A stretch of 22,393 nucleotides of DNA from Clostridia bacterium (GCA_025997155.1 BNUF01000024.1:1-22393); one strand, 5' to 3'; counted from the first letter of the stretch, positions 8,607 to 16,015 are shown. A program made the numbers and translations. Notes: generated from the sequence alone by a model not told the origin.

Positions 8607-9508
8607 ATGTTTAAAACCGCGGCAATCCCAAACGCCAGCAATTCCCCAAAAATCATAATCACGCGCTGCGTAACCGCCGCCAAAAGTATCACAGCGGCGG
8701 AGTAAACTCCCGAAAGCATAAGCGTAAGCACGGTTTCGCGGATTCCGATTCCCCCGGGTACTCCCGGCGTCAAAAACCCGATAATCCAAGAAACCGACGA
8801 CGACGCGACGACTATTTGAAATTCCCCCGCCCCCGCGTTAAGGGAGAATACGGCAAAAAGCGACAACCCCAAAATAAACACGGTAACACAGCAAATTAAA
8901 GTCGATTTAAGAGACGCCTTAAGAAACCCGACATTTTTTATAAGCGCCGTCAAGTCCGTAAATACCTTGTTTTTGCGGAAAATAAGCCACGGGAGCAGAA
9001 TAAATACAACGCCTGCCAATGCCGCCGCCCAAAACATTACCAAAAGATTCGGGTCGGGGAAAATTTTACGCGCGATATCAATCGCCGCCCGCCCGCCGAA
9101 CGCCGCCGAAACGACTACTGTCGCAACAATAATATATATGATTTCCGAAACCGACGACAGGGCAATCTCCGACTGCTTAAGCCCGATTGCCGTCCCGAAA
9201 ATCTGGCGGTTGGCGTAGTGCATAACGTTCCCGGGGAGGTACTTGCCAAGGTTCGACTTTGCGTATACATAAAACGCGTCGACGAACGGTATCTGTTTCC
9301 CTGAAAAATAGCGCATAGATATAACCCAGCTAAACGCGCCGAGCGACACGCTGAAGGAATGGAGCAGCGACAAAAGAGCTATAACGGCCAGATATTCGGG
9401 CTTTGCGAACTCCCTCCAGTCGATTTCAAACGACATAAACTTTTTTATAATAAAAACAAACGCCGCGAGCATAAGAAAAGTACCCGCGAAGTGCAGTATT
9501 CTTTTCAT
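8591..9508 (-). CDS. Lysylphosphatidylglycerol synthase transmembrane-region family protein (flippase-like)
   Basis: An integral membrane protein of 305 residues with about eight hydrophobic segments from the N-terminus on. The family hallmark motifs are SNLGKYLPGNVMHYANRQ (about 89-106) and GFLTPGVPGGIGIRET (about 243-258), as in the MprF N-terminal flippase domain and the AglD/UPF0104 group. It lacks the soluble aminoacyl-transferase domain of full MprF, so it probably moves or helps make a lipid-linked or glycolipid substrate rather than lysinylating lipids. Its ATG overlaps the stop of the upstream fumarase-type gene by 4 bases (ATGA), implying translational coupling. Its 3' end is embedded in the bidirectional terminator. 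The substrate is unknown. Confidence 0.85.
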   Translation of the reverse strand: MKRILHFAGTFLMLAAFVFIIKKFMSFEIDWREFAKPEYLAVIALLSLLHSFSVSLGAFSWVISMRYFSGKQIPFVDAFYVYAKSNLGKYLPGNVMHYANRQIFGTAIGLKQSEIALSSVSEIIYIIVATVVVSAAFGGRAAIDIARKIFPDPNLLVMFWAAALAGVVFILLPWLIFRKNKVFTDLTALIKNVGFLKASLKSTLICCVTVFILGLSLFAVFSLNAGAGEFQIVVASSSVSWIIGFLTPGVPGGIGIRETVLTLMLSGVYSAAVILLAAVTQRVIMIFGELLAFGIAAVLNIKKAA

Positions 9509-10011
9509 ATGGTGTTCCCGAAGGAATCGACAGACACGATTACGGGAAAATCCCGCACATACAGCTTGCGAACAGCTTCCGTCCCAAGGTCGTCATAAGC
9601 GACGACCTCCGCGCTCACGACGCGTTTCGAGAGAAGCGCAGCCGCGCCGCCGATTGCCGCAAAATACACGCCGCATCCTTCCTTTATCGCCGCAACAACA
9701 GAGTCGTTACGCTCGCCCTTCCCTATCATAATCTTTAGCCCGCGCCGAATCATTTCGGGGGAATATTTGTCCATTCGCCCGCTCGTCGTCGGACCGATTG
9801 AGCCGATTACGCCGCCTTGCGGCGCGGGAGAAGGCCCCGCGTAATACACGGCCGCCCCCGCAAAATCAAACGGGTTTTCGTTATTCTCGTACATACGCTT
9901 GTGTGCCGCGTCCCTCGCGGTATATATAAACCCCGTGAGCGTCACCATATCCCCCGCGTGAAGTGTGCGTATCACATCGTCGTCTATCGGTGTATCTATC
10001 TGTCTTTTCAT
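9505..10011 (-). CDS. Fumarase/tartrate dehydratase-type Fe-S hydro-lyase, beta subunit (orphan)
   Basis: The C-terminal/beta module of class I fumarases and L-tartrate dehydratases, 168 residues. Recognisable conserved stretches are AGDMVTLTGFIYTARDAAHKR (about 18-38), GPSPAP, GSIGPTTSGRMDKY (about 70-83), MIGKG (about 95-99) and the late EVVAYDDLGTEAVRKL. In two-subunit enzymes the alpha subunit carries the 4Fe-4S cluster and its gene normally sits directly upstream. Here the upstream 560 bases hold no alpha subunit, only structured non-coding sequence. The partner must be elsewhere or lost, and the assignment to fumarate rather than tartrate is open. It overlaps the following membrane-protein gene by 4 bases. 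The start ATG at 10011 has a GAGGTT site. Confidence 0.9.
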   Translation of the reverse strand: MKRQIDTPIDDDVIRTLHAGDMVTLTGFIYTARDAAHKRMYENNENPFDFAGAAVYYAGPSPAPQGGVIGSIGPTTSGRMDKYSPEMIRRGLKIMIGKGERNDSVVAAIKEGCGVYFAAIGGAAALLSKRVVSAEVVAYDDLGTEAVRKLYVRDFPVIVSVDSFGNTI

Positions 10012-10022
10012 ATTTCAACCTC

Positions 10023-10087
10023 ACATTATTTGAGTAAACCGTTATTTTAGCTAAATCAGCGGTACTCCCGCCTTGAAACCATAATGT
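10023..10087 (-). promoter_or_regulatory. Structured leader hairpin directly before the fumarase-type gene
   Basis: ACATTAT (10081-10087 on the minus strand) pairs with ATAATGT (10023-10029), enclosing a GCGG/CCGC hairpin and a TTTAGCTAAA palindrome. GAGTA in the first loop can alternatively pair with TACTC near the 3' side, so two mutually exclusive folds exist. The hairpin ends just before the GAGGTT ribosome binding site and directly follows an intrinsic terminator. This geometry is compatible with a regulated leader. It does not match the consensus of any riboswitch or T-box that I recognise. Confidence 0.4.
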
Positions 10088-10131
10088 AAAAAAGCAAGTG
10101 TCCTCAGAAATCTCTATCTGAAAAAACTTGC
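10088..10131 (-). terminator. Intrinsic terminator or attenuator of the 10272-10088 transcript
   Basis: On the minus strand GCAAGT (10126-10131) pairs with ACTTGC (10094-10099). A second helix TCAGA/TCTGA lies across a 4x4 internal loop with an 8-base apical loop, and six T residues follow. It lies about 140-155 bases after the promoter start point and about 75 bases before the fumarase-type ATG, so it could end an independent small RNA or act as an attenuator. Confidence 0.6.
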
Positions 10132-10273
10132 ATTTGTATTCTATATGGCATTAGACAAATGATAAGTCATTCGGATACAGTAATATCTGAGTGACGATGG
10201 GCGGTGAAATCTTCGGTCGAGATTTTGCCGCTTTCATTGTTTTTTGGAAAATTTTAAGCGAATAATCGCCTTG
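10088..10273 (-). ncRNA. Putative structured small RNA or 5' leader (about 185 nt), unknown class
   Basis: This stretch is bounded on the minus strand by a near-consensus promoter (10280-10308) and an intrinsic terminator (10088-10131). Within it are a small GCGA/TCGC hairpin (10258-10269), a 12-bp stem with a 7-base loop (10220-10231 with 10201-10212, including two G-U pairs), a hairpin with CATTTGT/ACAAATG arms (10131-10137 with 10155-10161), and the terminator stem. A 28-codon ATG frame exists (reading MKAAKSRPKISPP and onward) but has no ribosome binding site and overlaps the 12-bp stem, so it is probably chance. The 5' and 3' ends do not pair, arguing against 6S RNA; no tmRNA, SRP or RNase P core was seen. 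Between the promoter and the preceding gene (10309-10571) there are only hairpins and a short repeat. Confidence 0.45.
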
Positions 10274-10279
10274 GTAGTA

Positions 10280-10308
10280 AGTATACCCAAACGATTACTG
10301 AAAGTCAA
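10280..10308 (-). promoter_or_regulatory. Strong promoter for the structured RNA / fumarase-type operon, with dyad over the -35
   Basis: On the minus strand TTGACT (10303-10308) and TATACT (10280-10285) are separated by exactly 17 bases, with A-tracts just upstream. The -35 is covered by an inverted repeat TGAAA(A)GT-TCTTG-ACTTTCA, a possible operator. It points towards the fumarase-type gene about 265 bases downstream. Confidence 0.65.
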
Positions 10309-10410
10309 GAACTTTTCAACTTTTTTCTAAATACACAAATAAGCCGATAAATCGTATTCGGCTTTACGAATCCAAACGAGACAACCCTTTGGGACTTATA
10401 GTTTTCTAAT

Positions 10411-10470
10411 AAAAATAAAAAACCTCAAATGCGTTTGGACATAGAGAAACAAGTGAATTGAGGCTTTTTA
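10411..10470. terminator. Probable bidirectional terminator after the glucosyltransferase gene
   Basis: CCTCAA (10423-10428) pairs with TTGAGG (10458-10463), with an inner GTTT/AAAC helix, flanked by an A-run on the left and CTTTTT on the right. It lies about 110 bases beyond the glucosyltransferase stop on the minus strand. A second, weaker hairpin (AAGCCGA/TCGGCTT, 10341-10364) follows it without a real T tail. Confidence 0.5.
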
Positions 10471-10548
10471 TAGATATTATATTTTTGATTTTGCGTAAAA
10501 AATATTTATAAATCGCGGAAGATGCCTGTTGCGGAGATTTATTTACCT

Positions 10549-10566
10549 GTTTGTTTGTTTGTTTGT
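10549..10566. repeat. GTTT tetranucleotide repeat (4.5 copies)
   Basis: Four and a half tandem GTTT units begin 5 bases beyond the glucosyltransferase stop codon (minus strand). Because it is outside the reading frame, slippage would not alter the protein; it only affects the 3' untranslated region. Confidence 0.8.
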
Positions 10567-10571
10567 ATTGT

Positions 10572-12704
10572 TCAGTTGTCCCGTCTGCTTGCCGGAGCCG
10601 ATTTTTGAAAAGTATCGAACGCCACGCTGTCGATGACTTTTCGGGTTTTGTTGTCATAGACGACGATGTTGATACCTCTGGAGTTCACCCCGTACTCTTT
10701 ATCGCCCACAATAATCTGGCATCTGTTTGTCGAAGGGTAACCCGCGCTGTATACAGCGTAGGGTGTGCCGTCCGAAAGAATGCCCTCGGATTTCAGTTGT
10801 GCCTTATTTGTCTTGCCGACGTCCTCATACAGAATGTTTCCTTTGTCGATAACCGCGGCGTAAGGTATTTGGAATTTGCCCTTAAGGTTTTGCTGCAGCC
10901 CCAAGGCTTTCATTTTCCCGTCCATATCGTCATTAAAAGAACTTGACGCGTCGTCTTTGACGGTTATCAAAACGGAATAATCGGGGTTTTTAATTTTGTC
11001 AAGATATTGGTAAATGTCCGTTATATCCCTGAGCGTCGGGTCATACTCAGGGACAGCACGCGGTTTATTAGGCAAATTAGATAAAAGCGATTCCTCGCTC
11101 AGCTTTATTATGATATAATCTCCCGTGTTTTTAACATAGCCGTCTTTCGGATATACCGGCATGTCGAAAAATTGTTCGCGCAGTTTGTCATTATCAAGAT
11201 TAGTTGCTTGTGTATATTCATATCCTAAAAGGCGCATAGTATTAAAAAAATTAGTAGCTGCTAATTCTCCCGAAAGACTTATTTGGCGACCGCCTGCGAC
11301 AAGCAACGACGGCATACGGCTTTTGCCGCTTCTGGATTTAGAATTTTTCGACTGGTTTAACTGTCCTACAAAAACTATCGGTTTGTTGTAAGGGTTAGAC
11401 GCGGATATGTCGTTTACGACCGTACTCATAATTTGCAAATCGTATTGATACCGTAAATAATCGTCAAAATATATCTCGTTGCTCAGCTTGGTTTGCTGTA
11501 TAACAACTAAAACACACAAAAAACCTATAATCGCCTTGATTTGGATTTTCCAAACGGCAACGTTGCGGGTTAGCATATAAAACATTGCTAAAATGTACGC
11601 GAAAGCAAGCCCGGCGGGTGCGAAAACCCTGCCTGTCGCGGTACTACTTAAATTTCCCGAGTATATAACAAAAACATACGGCGAAATTATGACCCCCAAA
11701 GCCGCCAGTATCAAAGACGGCTGTTTTTTTCTTACGGCAAACACAACGCTTGCGGTTAACGACGAGATGCCTATAATAATTGCCGATATTTTCCATAACA
11801 GTGGCAGACGAAAAAACCTGTTTACCGCGTTTTTGGCAAAATCCAAAAAAGCAGCTCTTCTTCCTTGCGAAAAATCCCAAGCCATATAACTGTCAACGTA
11901 ATTGTTCGGTTTGACATTATGTATATGCTGAAACAGTTTTGCGGTAAAATAGTCAAGTATATATACAATCACAAACAATGCCGCAAATTTAAGCCCTATA
12001 AGTACGCATTTTTTGATTGTATATTTTTCACGGCTGTTTTCGGCATACATTATCATCAAAAGCGCCATCATAAAGAATCCGCCTAATAAAAACAACGGAG
12101 GAGCGCACGCGCTTTTAATCCCCGTTCCTGCCGTAAGCACCAAAAGAACAAACATAATTGCCCGTTTTACGGTAAATTTTATCTCTATGATGTCATAAAA
12201 AACCAACAGCGCAGTCGGAATGAATATGAATACTATCCCGCGCTCGATACTGTTAATCATAAAAATGAAGTGGTAAGCTATATACGGAAACGTCATCATC
12301 GCGCAGGAGAATATTGTTTGGGGGATTTCGTCAAATTTCCCTTTGGAAACTTTTTTTAAGAGGTAAGCCCAGACCAACGTCCCGAAGAACATAAGGGTCA
12401 CCGCAAAAAAATCCTCCCAAAACGGAAGAAATTCAAACACGTCAAAAATCATCTTCCAAAAATTGTATCCCCAGCGTCCTTGCGCGATTGAGGTTCCGTT
12501 CTCGATATATCTAGAAAACAGAGAATCGTCATGCCCAACGGAATAGTTGGTAAGCGTAAAACCATAGCAAAGAATCGTGGCGAGTATCAGGCACACCCAA
12601 TAGAACTTAGAGTGTTCAAACAGGACGCTAAAGCGTGATAACAGCGGCTTGGGTATCTCCCCCTCCGAAGAGCAGCTGTATTTCTCTTTTGGTTCTTGTA
12701 ACAC
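10572..12704 (-). CDS. Membrane glucosyltransferase (GtrII-like) with C-terminal ILEI/FAM3-like domain
   Basis: A protein of 710 residues. After a soluble N-terminus (about 1-30) come roughly ten to eleven membrane segments up to about residue 420. Residues around 53-84 (NYSVGHDDSLFSRY, then QGRWGYNFW) match the GtrII-type glucosyltransferase family, which transfers lipid-linked glucose on the outer membrane face. The first acidic pair (HDD) is a likely catalytic site. Residues of about 425-520 form an extracytoplasmic region. The last 150 residues (ITDIYQYLDKIKNPDYSVLI, VKDDASSSF, then RGINIVVYDNKTRKVIDSVA and FDTF) resemble the interleukin-like EMT inducer (FAM3) domain, probably carbohydrate binding. 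The start is a GTG with a perfect AGGAGG. It is monocistronic with its own promoter. The polymer it decorates is unknown. Confidence 0.82.
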   Translation of the reverse strand: MLQEPKEKYSCSSEGEIPKPLLSRFSVLFEHSKFYWVCLILATILCYGFTLTNYSVGHDDSLFSRYIENGTSIAQGRWGYNFWKMIFDVFEFLPFWEDFFAVTLMFFGTLVWAYLLKKVSKGKFDEIPQTIFSCAMMTFPYIAYHFIFMINSIERGIVFIFIPTALLVFYDIIEIKFTVKRAIMFVLLVLTAGTGIKSACAPPLFLLGGFFMMALLMIMYAENSREKYTIKKCVLIGLKFAALFVIVYILDYFTAKLFQHIHNVKPNNYVDSYMAWDFSQGRRAAFLDFAKNAVNRFFRLPLLWKISAIIIGISSLTASVVFAVRKKQPSLILAALGVIISPYVFVIYSGNLSSTATGRVFAPAGLAFAYILAMFYMLTRNVAVWKIQIKAIIGFLCVLVVIQQTKLSNEIYFDDYLRYQYDLQIMSTVVNDISASNPYNKPIVFVGQLNQSKNSKSRSGKSRMPSLLVAGGRQISLSGELAATNFFNTMRLLGYEYTQATNLDNDKLREQFFDMPVYPKDGYVKNTGDYIIIKLSEESLLSNLPNKPRAVPEYDPTLRDITDIYQYLDKIKNPDYSVLITVKDDASSSFNDDMDGKMKALGLQQNLKGKFQIPYAAVIDKGNILYEDVGKTNKAQLKSEGILSDGTPYAVYSAGYPSTNRCQIIVGDKEYGVNSRGINIVVYDNKTRKVIDSVAFDTFQKSAPASRRDN

Positions 12705-12741
12705 TGTAATTACCTCCTAAAACTATTTTACTTGTAACTTT

Positions 12742-12770
12742 ATTATACTTTTGTTAAAATTATAATGCAA
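12742..12770 (-). promoter_or_regulatory. Promoter of the glucosyltransferase gene
   Basis: On the minus strand TTGCAT (12765-12770) and a perfect TATAAT (12742-12747) lie 17 bases apart. A plus-strand TATAAT at 12761-12766, likely serving nrnA, lies back to back within it but lacks a good -35. The nrnA transcription signals and this promoter therefore overlap. Confidence 0.65.
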
Positions 12771-12806
12771 GAAAAATTTTGCAAAATAGATTCGCGAGGT
12801 AAATTT

Positions 12807-13781
12807 ATGATACTGCGAAACACGAAACAATGCTCCACCATAATACGTGATTTTGGAAATATAGTTATAGCCGGGCATATCGACCCTGACGGAGACGCGA
12901 TAGCCTCCTGCACGGCGCTTTCTCTCTACATTCTCGAATCGGCGAAAAACGCTCCGACGATACTTCTCGAGGACGTTAAGGAACGGTACAAAATTATCGG
13001 AGCGGACAGATTCCTAAAAGATGCGTATGAAGGAACGCCCGATTTGTTTATCGCGGTTGACTGCGGGGATTTTTCGCGGCTTAGCGCATACGCGCAGGAG
13101 CTTTTTAAGAAAGCGCGAAAGACGCTTTTGATTGACCACCACATAAGCAACCCGCTTTTTGCGGATTATAACTATGTGCTTCCGAACGCGTCGTCGACCA
13201 GCGAGATTATTTTTGAGATTATAAACGCGGAAATGCCCGTGACGAACAAGGAAATCGCCGCCGCGCTTTACGCGGGCATAGTGTTCGATACGGGGGGATT
13301 TCGGCATAGCTCGACAAGCTCGCGGACGCACTATATAACCTCCCTGCTAATCGGCTGCGGGATAGACTTGACGGGGATATACGACGAGATAATGAACGTC
13401 CACACCGTCAAAGAGGCGGCGGCGCGAAGTCTTGTGATAGAAAAATCGAAGCTTGACCGCGGCATTATGATAAGCGTCGTCACCCTTGAGGATATGGCAA
13501 AAAAAGGCGTAAATAGCTGTGATTTTGAAGGTTCTGTGAATTACCTCCTTGCGACACGCGGGGCGAATGCCGCCGTTTTCATATACGAAAAGAAACCGAC
13601 GGAATTTAAGGTGTCTATGCGTTCAAAAAAAATAGACGTGAGCGCGGTCGCACAGCTTTTCGGGGGCGGCGGGCATAAACACGCGGCGGCTTGCGTTATG
13701 AAAAGCGACCCGCGTGAAACCGACGTTCTCGTTAAGACTGTTTGCATTGAACTAATAGAAAGGCTGTCAAAATGCCAATAG
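12807..13781 (+). CDS. nrnA: Bifunctional oligoribonuclease / PAP phosphatase (DHH family, NrnA)
   Basis: A DHH/DHHA1 phosphoesterase of 324 residues. It degrades short RNA oligonucleotides (nanoRNA) and removes the 3' phosphate of pAp. Metal-binding motifs are all present: GHIDPDGDA (about residues 23-31), VDCGD (about 84-88), DHH (110-112) and the later FDTGGFRHSST. The DHHA1 domain ends with FGGGGHKHAA, the substrate-binding signature. An ATG at 12765 also opens the frame, but it falls in the -10 region. The ATG at 12807 has GAGGT at 7 bases and gives a family-typical N-terminus, so it is chosen. The last 10 bases overlap truB. The nrnA-truB-ribF order is the standard Firmicutes arrangement, here without rbfA upstream. 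Confidence 0.95.
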   Translation: MILRNTKQCSTIIRDFGNIVIAGHIDPDGDAIASCTALSLYILESAKNAPTILLEDVKERYKIIGADRFLKDAYEGTPDLFIAVDCGDFSRLSAYAQELFKKARKTLLIDHHISNPLFADYNYVLPNASSTSEIIFEIINAEMPVTNKEIAAALYAGIVFDTGGFRHSSTSSRTHYITSLLIGCGIDLTGIYDEIMNVHTVKEAAARSLVIEKSKLDRGIMISVVTLEDMAKKGVNSCDFEGSVNYLLATRGANAAVFIYEKKPTEFKVSMRSKKIDVSAVAQLFGGGGHKHAAACVMKSDPRETDVLVKTVCIELIERLSKCQ

Positions 13782-14656
13782 TCGGTGTGGTAAACATTTT
13801 TAAGGAACAAAATTTCACCTCCCACGACGTCGTCGCGGTTGTGCGGAAGATTTTGGGCGAACGGCGCGTGGGGCATACGGGGACGCTCGACCCCATGGCG
13901 ACGGGGGTTTTGCCCGTGTGCGTCGGAACGGCGACAAAAATCGCCGATTATATCCAAAACGGGGACAAGACTTACAGAGCGGTTATGCGTCTCGGCGTTA
14001 CGACCGACACGGAGGATATTTCGGGGACGGTACTCTGTGAAAAAGAAGTGAGCGTGTCGGAAGAAGACGTGCGGAGTGCGGCGGCAGGGTTTGTCGGCGA
14101 TATTTCGCAAACGCCGCCTATGTATTCCGCCGTCAAGGTGAACGGACAAAAACTGTACAAATTGGCGCGAACAGGCAAGGAAATCGAACGCCCCGCCCGC
14201 CGTATCTCTGTACACGGCATAAATATCGGCGGGTTTTTGCCCGAACACCGCGTAACGCTTACAATCGACTGCTCTAAGGGTACGTATATACGCACGCTAA
14301 TCAAGGATATCGGCGCAAAACTCGGCTGCGGCGCGTGTATGGAGAGCCTTACGCGGACGAAAACCGGCTCGTTTTGCGAAGACACGGCGATAACCCTTGA
14401 CCGATTGCGCGAAACGGTCTCGAAGGGGGATTTTTCGGCGGTTCGCCCGATTGACAAAGTTCTTGATTTCCCAAAGATATATACCCGCGGCGCGGATAAG
14501 ATTCTTCACAACGGCGGCGCAATCGACTGCGCGGAATACGGCGCGGCGCGTGAAAAACAATACCTCGTGTACGACTCCGAATGTACCCTCTGCGGAATCT
14601 ACACCTGCGGCAACGGCACGTTAATCCCCGACGTAATCCTGTACAGGGGGCTATAA
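13772..14656 (+). CDS. truB: tRNA pseudouridine-55 synthase
   Basis: This makes pseudouridine at position 55 in the T-loop of tRNAs. It has 294 residues, typical of Firmicutes TruB. The catalytic motif RRVGHTGTLDPMATGVLP holds the nucleophile Asp40. Further family motifs are KTYRAVMRLGVTTDTED, QTPPMYSAVKVNGQKLY (the KVNGQ motif I) and CSKGTYIRTLIKDIG. A weaker C-terminal tail matches the PUA-like region. It starts inside the last codons of nrnA (10-base overlap), so expression is probably coupled, and ends 1 base before the ribF start. Nothing unusual is visible. Confidence 0.97.
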   Translation: MPIVGVVNIFKEQNFTSHDVVAVVRKILGERRVGHTGTLDPMATGVLPVCVGTATKIADYIQNGDKTYRAVMRLGVTTDTEDISGTVLCEKEVSVSEEDVRSAAAGFVGDISQTPPMYSAVKVNGQKLYKLARTGKEIERPARRISVHGINIGGFLPEHRVTLTIDCSKGTYIRTLIKDIGAKLGCGACMESLTRTKTGSFCEDTAITLDRLRETVSKGDFSAVRPIDKVLDFPKIYTRGADKILHNGGAIDCAEYGAAREKQYLVYDSECTLCGIYTCGNGTLIPDVILYRGL

Positions 14657-14657
14657 C

Positions 14658-15521
14658 TTGAAATATAAAAAAATTGCCCTAGGCAAACTTGAGACGCTGC
14701 ACATCGGGCACAGGAAACTGATTTCGGAACTCCAAAACGCGGACGACGGACTTGAAACCGCCCTTTTTTCGTTCGCGCCGAGTCCTGTTGAGTTTTTTTC
14801 GGGCGATAGCGGCTTTAAGTACATATTTACAAACGACGAGAGACGATACATAGCCGAAACCTTAGGCGTGACGCGGTTTATACAATATCCTTTCGATAAA
14901 GGTTTTTCGGAGACGCCGCCCGAGGAGTTTATAAAATTCCTCTGCGAAAATTTTAACGTCAGGAAAATCGCCGCGGGCGAAACGTTCCGTTTCGGGCATA
15001 AAAAAGAAGGCACGTCGGAACTTATACTGAAATTATCCGAAAAATACGGGTATACTCCTGTTATCGTGCCGAATGTGCGTGTGGGCGGCGAAATCGTAAG
15101 TTCCTCCCGTATACGCGGCTGTATCCTTGACACGAAACTTCACGAGGCGCAGACCCTTTTGGGCAGGCATTATTTTCTTCGCGGGGAGGTGTGCCGAGGG
15201 AAGGAACTCGCCCGCACGCTGGGCTTTCCCACCGCGAACATACTTATCCCGAAAAAAAAGCTCCTTCCAAAGAACGGGGTGTACAAGTCAATCGTGTATA
15301 TCGATAAAGAACAGTATACCGCCGTTTCAAACGTCGGCACAAACCCCACTTTCGGCGAAACGCAGAAAAAGTGCGAAACTCATATTCCGAGATACGACGG
15401 CAACCTTTACGGCAAAATCATTGTCGTGAACCTTACGGATTTTATCCGCCCAGAACGCAAGTTTGAAAACATAGAGGAACTAAAAAAACAGGTAACTCAA
15501 GATATAAATTCGGTGATATAA
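14658..15521 (+). CDS. ribF: Riboflavin kinase / FMN adenylyltransferase (RibF), atypical nucleotidyl motif
   Basis: The family enzyme makes FMN from riboflavin (C-terminal kinase domain) and FAD from FMN (N-terminal adenylyltransferase). It has 287 residues, slightly short of the usual 305-320. The kinase half is well conserved (LGFPTANI, SNVGTNPTFGE, CETH, then LYGKIIVVNLTDFIRPERKF). SSSRIRG of the adenylyltransferase domain is intact. The first motif, normally GxFDGxHxGH, reads GKLETLHIGH (about 9-18), so the FDG triplet is LET, although the HIGH histidines remain. The start is TTG with an AGGGGG site. The gene follows truB at 1 base. Its stop TAA lies inside the -10 of the mcsA promoter. 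FAD synthesis activity is therefore less certain than FMN synthesis. Confidence 0.92.
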   Translation: MKYKKIALGKLETLHIGHRKLISELQNADDGLETALFSFAPSPVEFFSGDSGFKYIFTNDERRYIAETLGVTRFIQYPFDKGFSETPPEEFIKFLCENFNVRKIAAGETFRFGHKKEGTSELILKLSEKYGYTPVIVPNVRVGGEIVSSSRIRGCILDTKLHEAQTLLGRHYFLRGEVCRGKELARTLGFPTANILIPKKKLLPKNGVYKSIVYIDKEQYTAVSNVGTNPTFGETQKKCETHIPRYDGNLYGKIIVVNLTDFIRPERKFENIEELKKQVTQDINSVI

Positions 15522-15522
15522 T
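15514..15522 (+). promoter_or_regulatory. Extended -10 promoter of mcsA-mcsB-clpC
   Basis: TGATATAAT (15514-15522) is a perfect extended -10 (TGnTATAAT). No convincing -35 exists at 16-18 bases, as is usual for extended -10 promoters. It includes the ribF stop codon. The start point would be near 15529, about 16 bases before the mcsA ATG, and an AAGGA site is present. No CtsR (GGTCAAA direct repeat) or CIRCE operator is seen. Confidence 0.55.
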
Positions 15523-15544
15523 ATATTAAAAAGGACGATTATAT

Positions 15545-16015
15545 ATGCTATGTGAGAGATGCAACCTCAAGCCCGCAACCGTGCATTTGCACCATATCGC
15601 GAACGGCGAAACGTCGGATATGTACCTTTGCTCCGATTGCGCGGCGGAAAACAAAATCGGAATATCCCCCCTTCTAAACGGGTTTTTGGCGTCGTTCTAC
15701 AACATAGAGAAAGCGCAAAACTCCGTGAGCTCGGCGGTATGCGTAAAATGCGGGACGACATACGAGAGATTTCGCAAATCGGGGAAGGTGGGCTGCGCGC
15801 ATTGTTACGACACTTTCCGAAAAGAACTGGGCCACGCCATAAAAAATATCCACGGGAGCGAAACCCACGAGGGGAAATTTCCGTCCCGCGCCTCGTGCGA
15901 ACGCGACCACAAGGAAGTGGCAAAGCTTCGGGTGCGTCTGCACGAGGCGGTCGAAAAAGAAGATTACGAACTCGCGGCTAAGCTCCGCGACGAAATCAAG
16001 ATTAAAAAAGGGTGA
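15545..16015 (+). CDS. mcsA: Protein-arginine kinase activator McsA
   Basis: A zinc-binding activator of the McsB arginine kinase, 156 residues. Three treble-clef style Cys pairs are visible: MLCERCNLKPAT at the N-terminus, CSDCAAEN at about 28-31, and CVKCGTTYERFRKSGKVGC with AHC at about 66-87. The C-terminal UVR domain (VAKLRVRLHEAVEKEDYELA with AKLRDEI) is the segment shared with UvrB and ClpC and used for protein contacts. It ends 4 bases before mcsB, so the two are co-translated. In most Firmicutes the repressor gene ctsR precedes mcsA; here ribF does, so the usual stress repressor is absent from the locus. Confidence 0.95.
   Translation: MLCERCNLKPATVHLHHIANGETSDMYLCSDCAAENKIGISPLLNGFLASFYNIEKAQNSVSSAVCVKCGTTYERFRKSGKVGCAHCYDTFRKELGHAIKNIHGSETHEGKFPSRASCERDHKEVAKLRVRLHEAVEKEDYELAAKLRDEIKIKKG

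Noticed and set aside
10160..10243. 28-codon ATG frame inside the structured RNA
   Set aside because: No ribosome binding site, and it overlaps the 12-bp stem.
10012..10280. 6S RNA, T-box or known riboswitch
   Set aside because: The 5' and 3' ends do not pair as in 6S RNA, the AGGGTGG-type T-box core is absent, and no riboswitch core was recognised by eye.
10406..10657. 83-residue minus-strand ORF crossing the GTTT repeat
   Set aside because: It overlaps the glucosyltransferase end in another frame and has no ribosome binding site or recognisable family.
12765..12806. Upstream nrnA start at 12765
   Set aside because: It lies in the promoter -10 area and has no ribosome binding site; the ATG at 12807 does.
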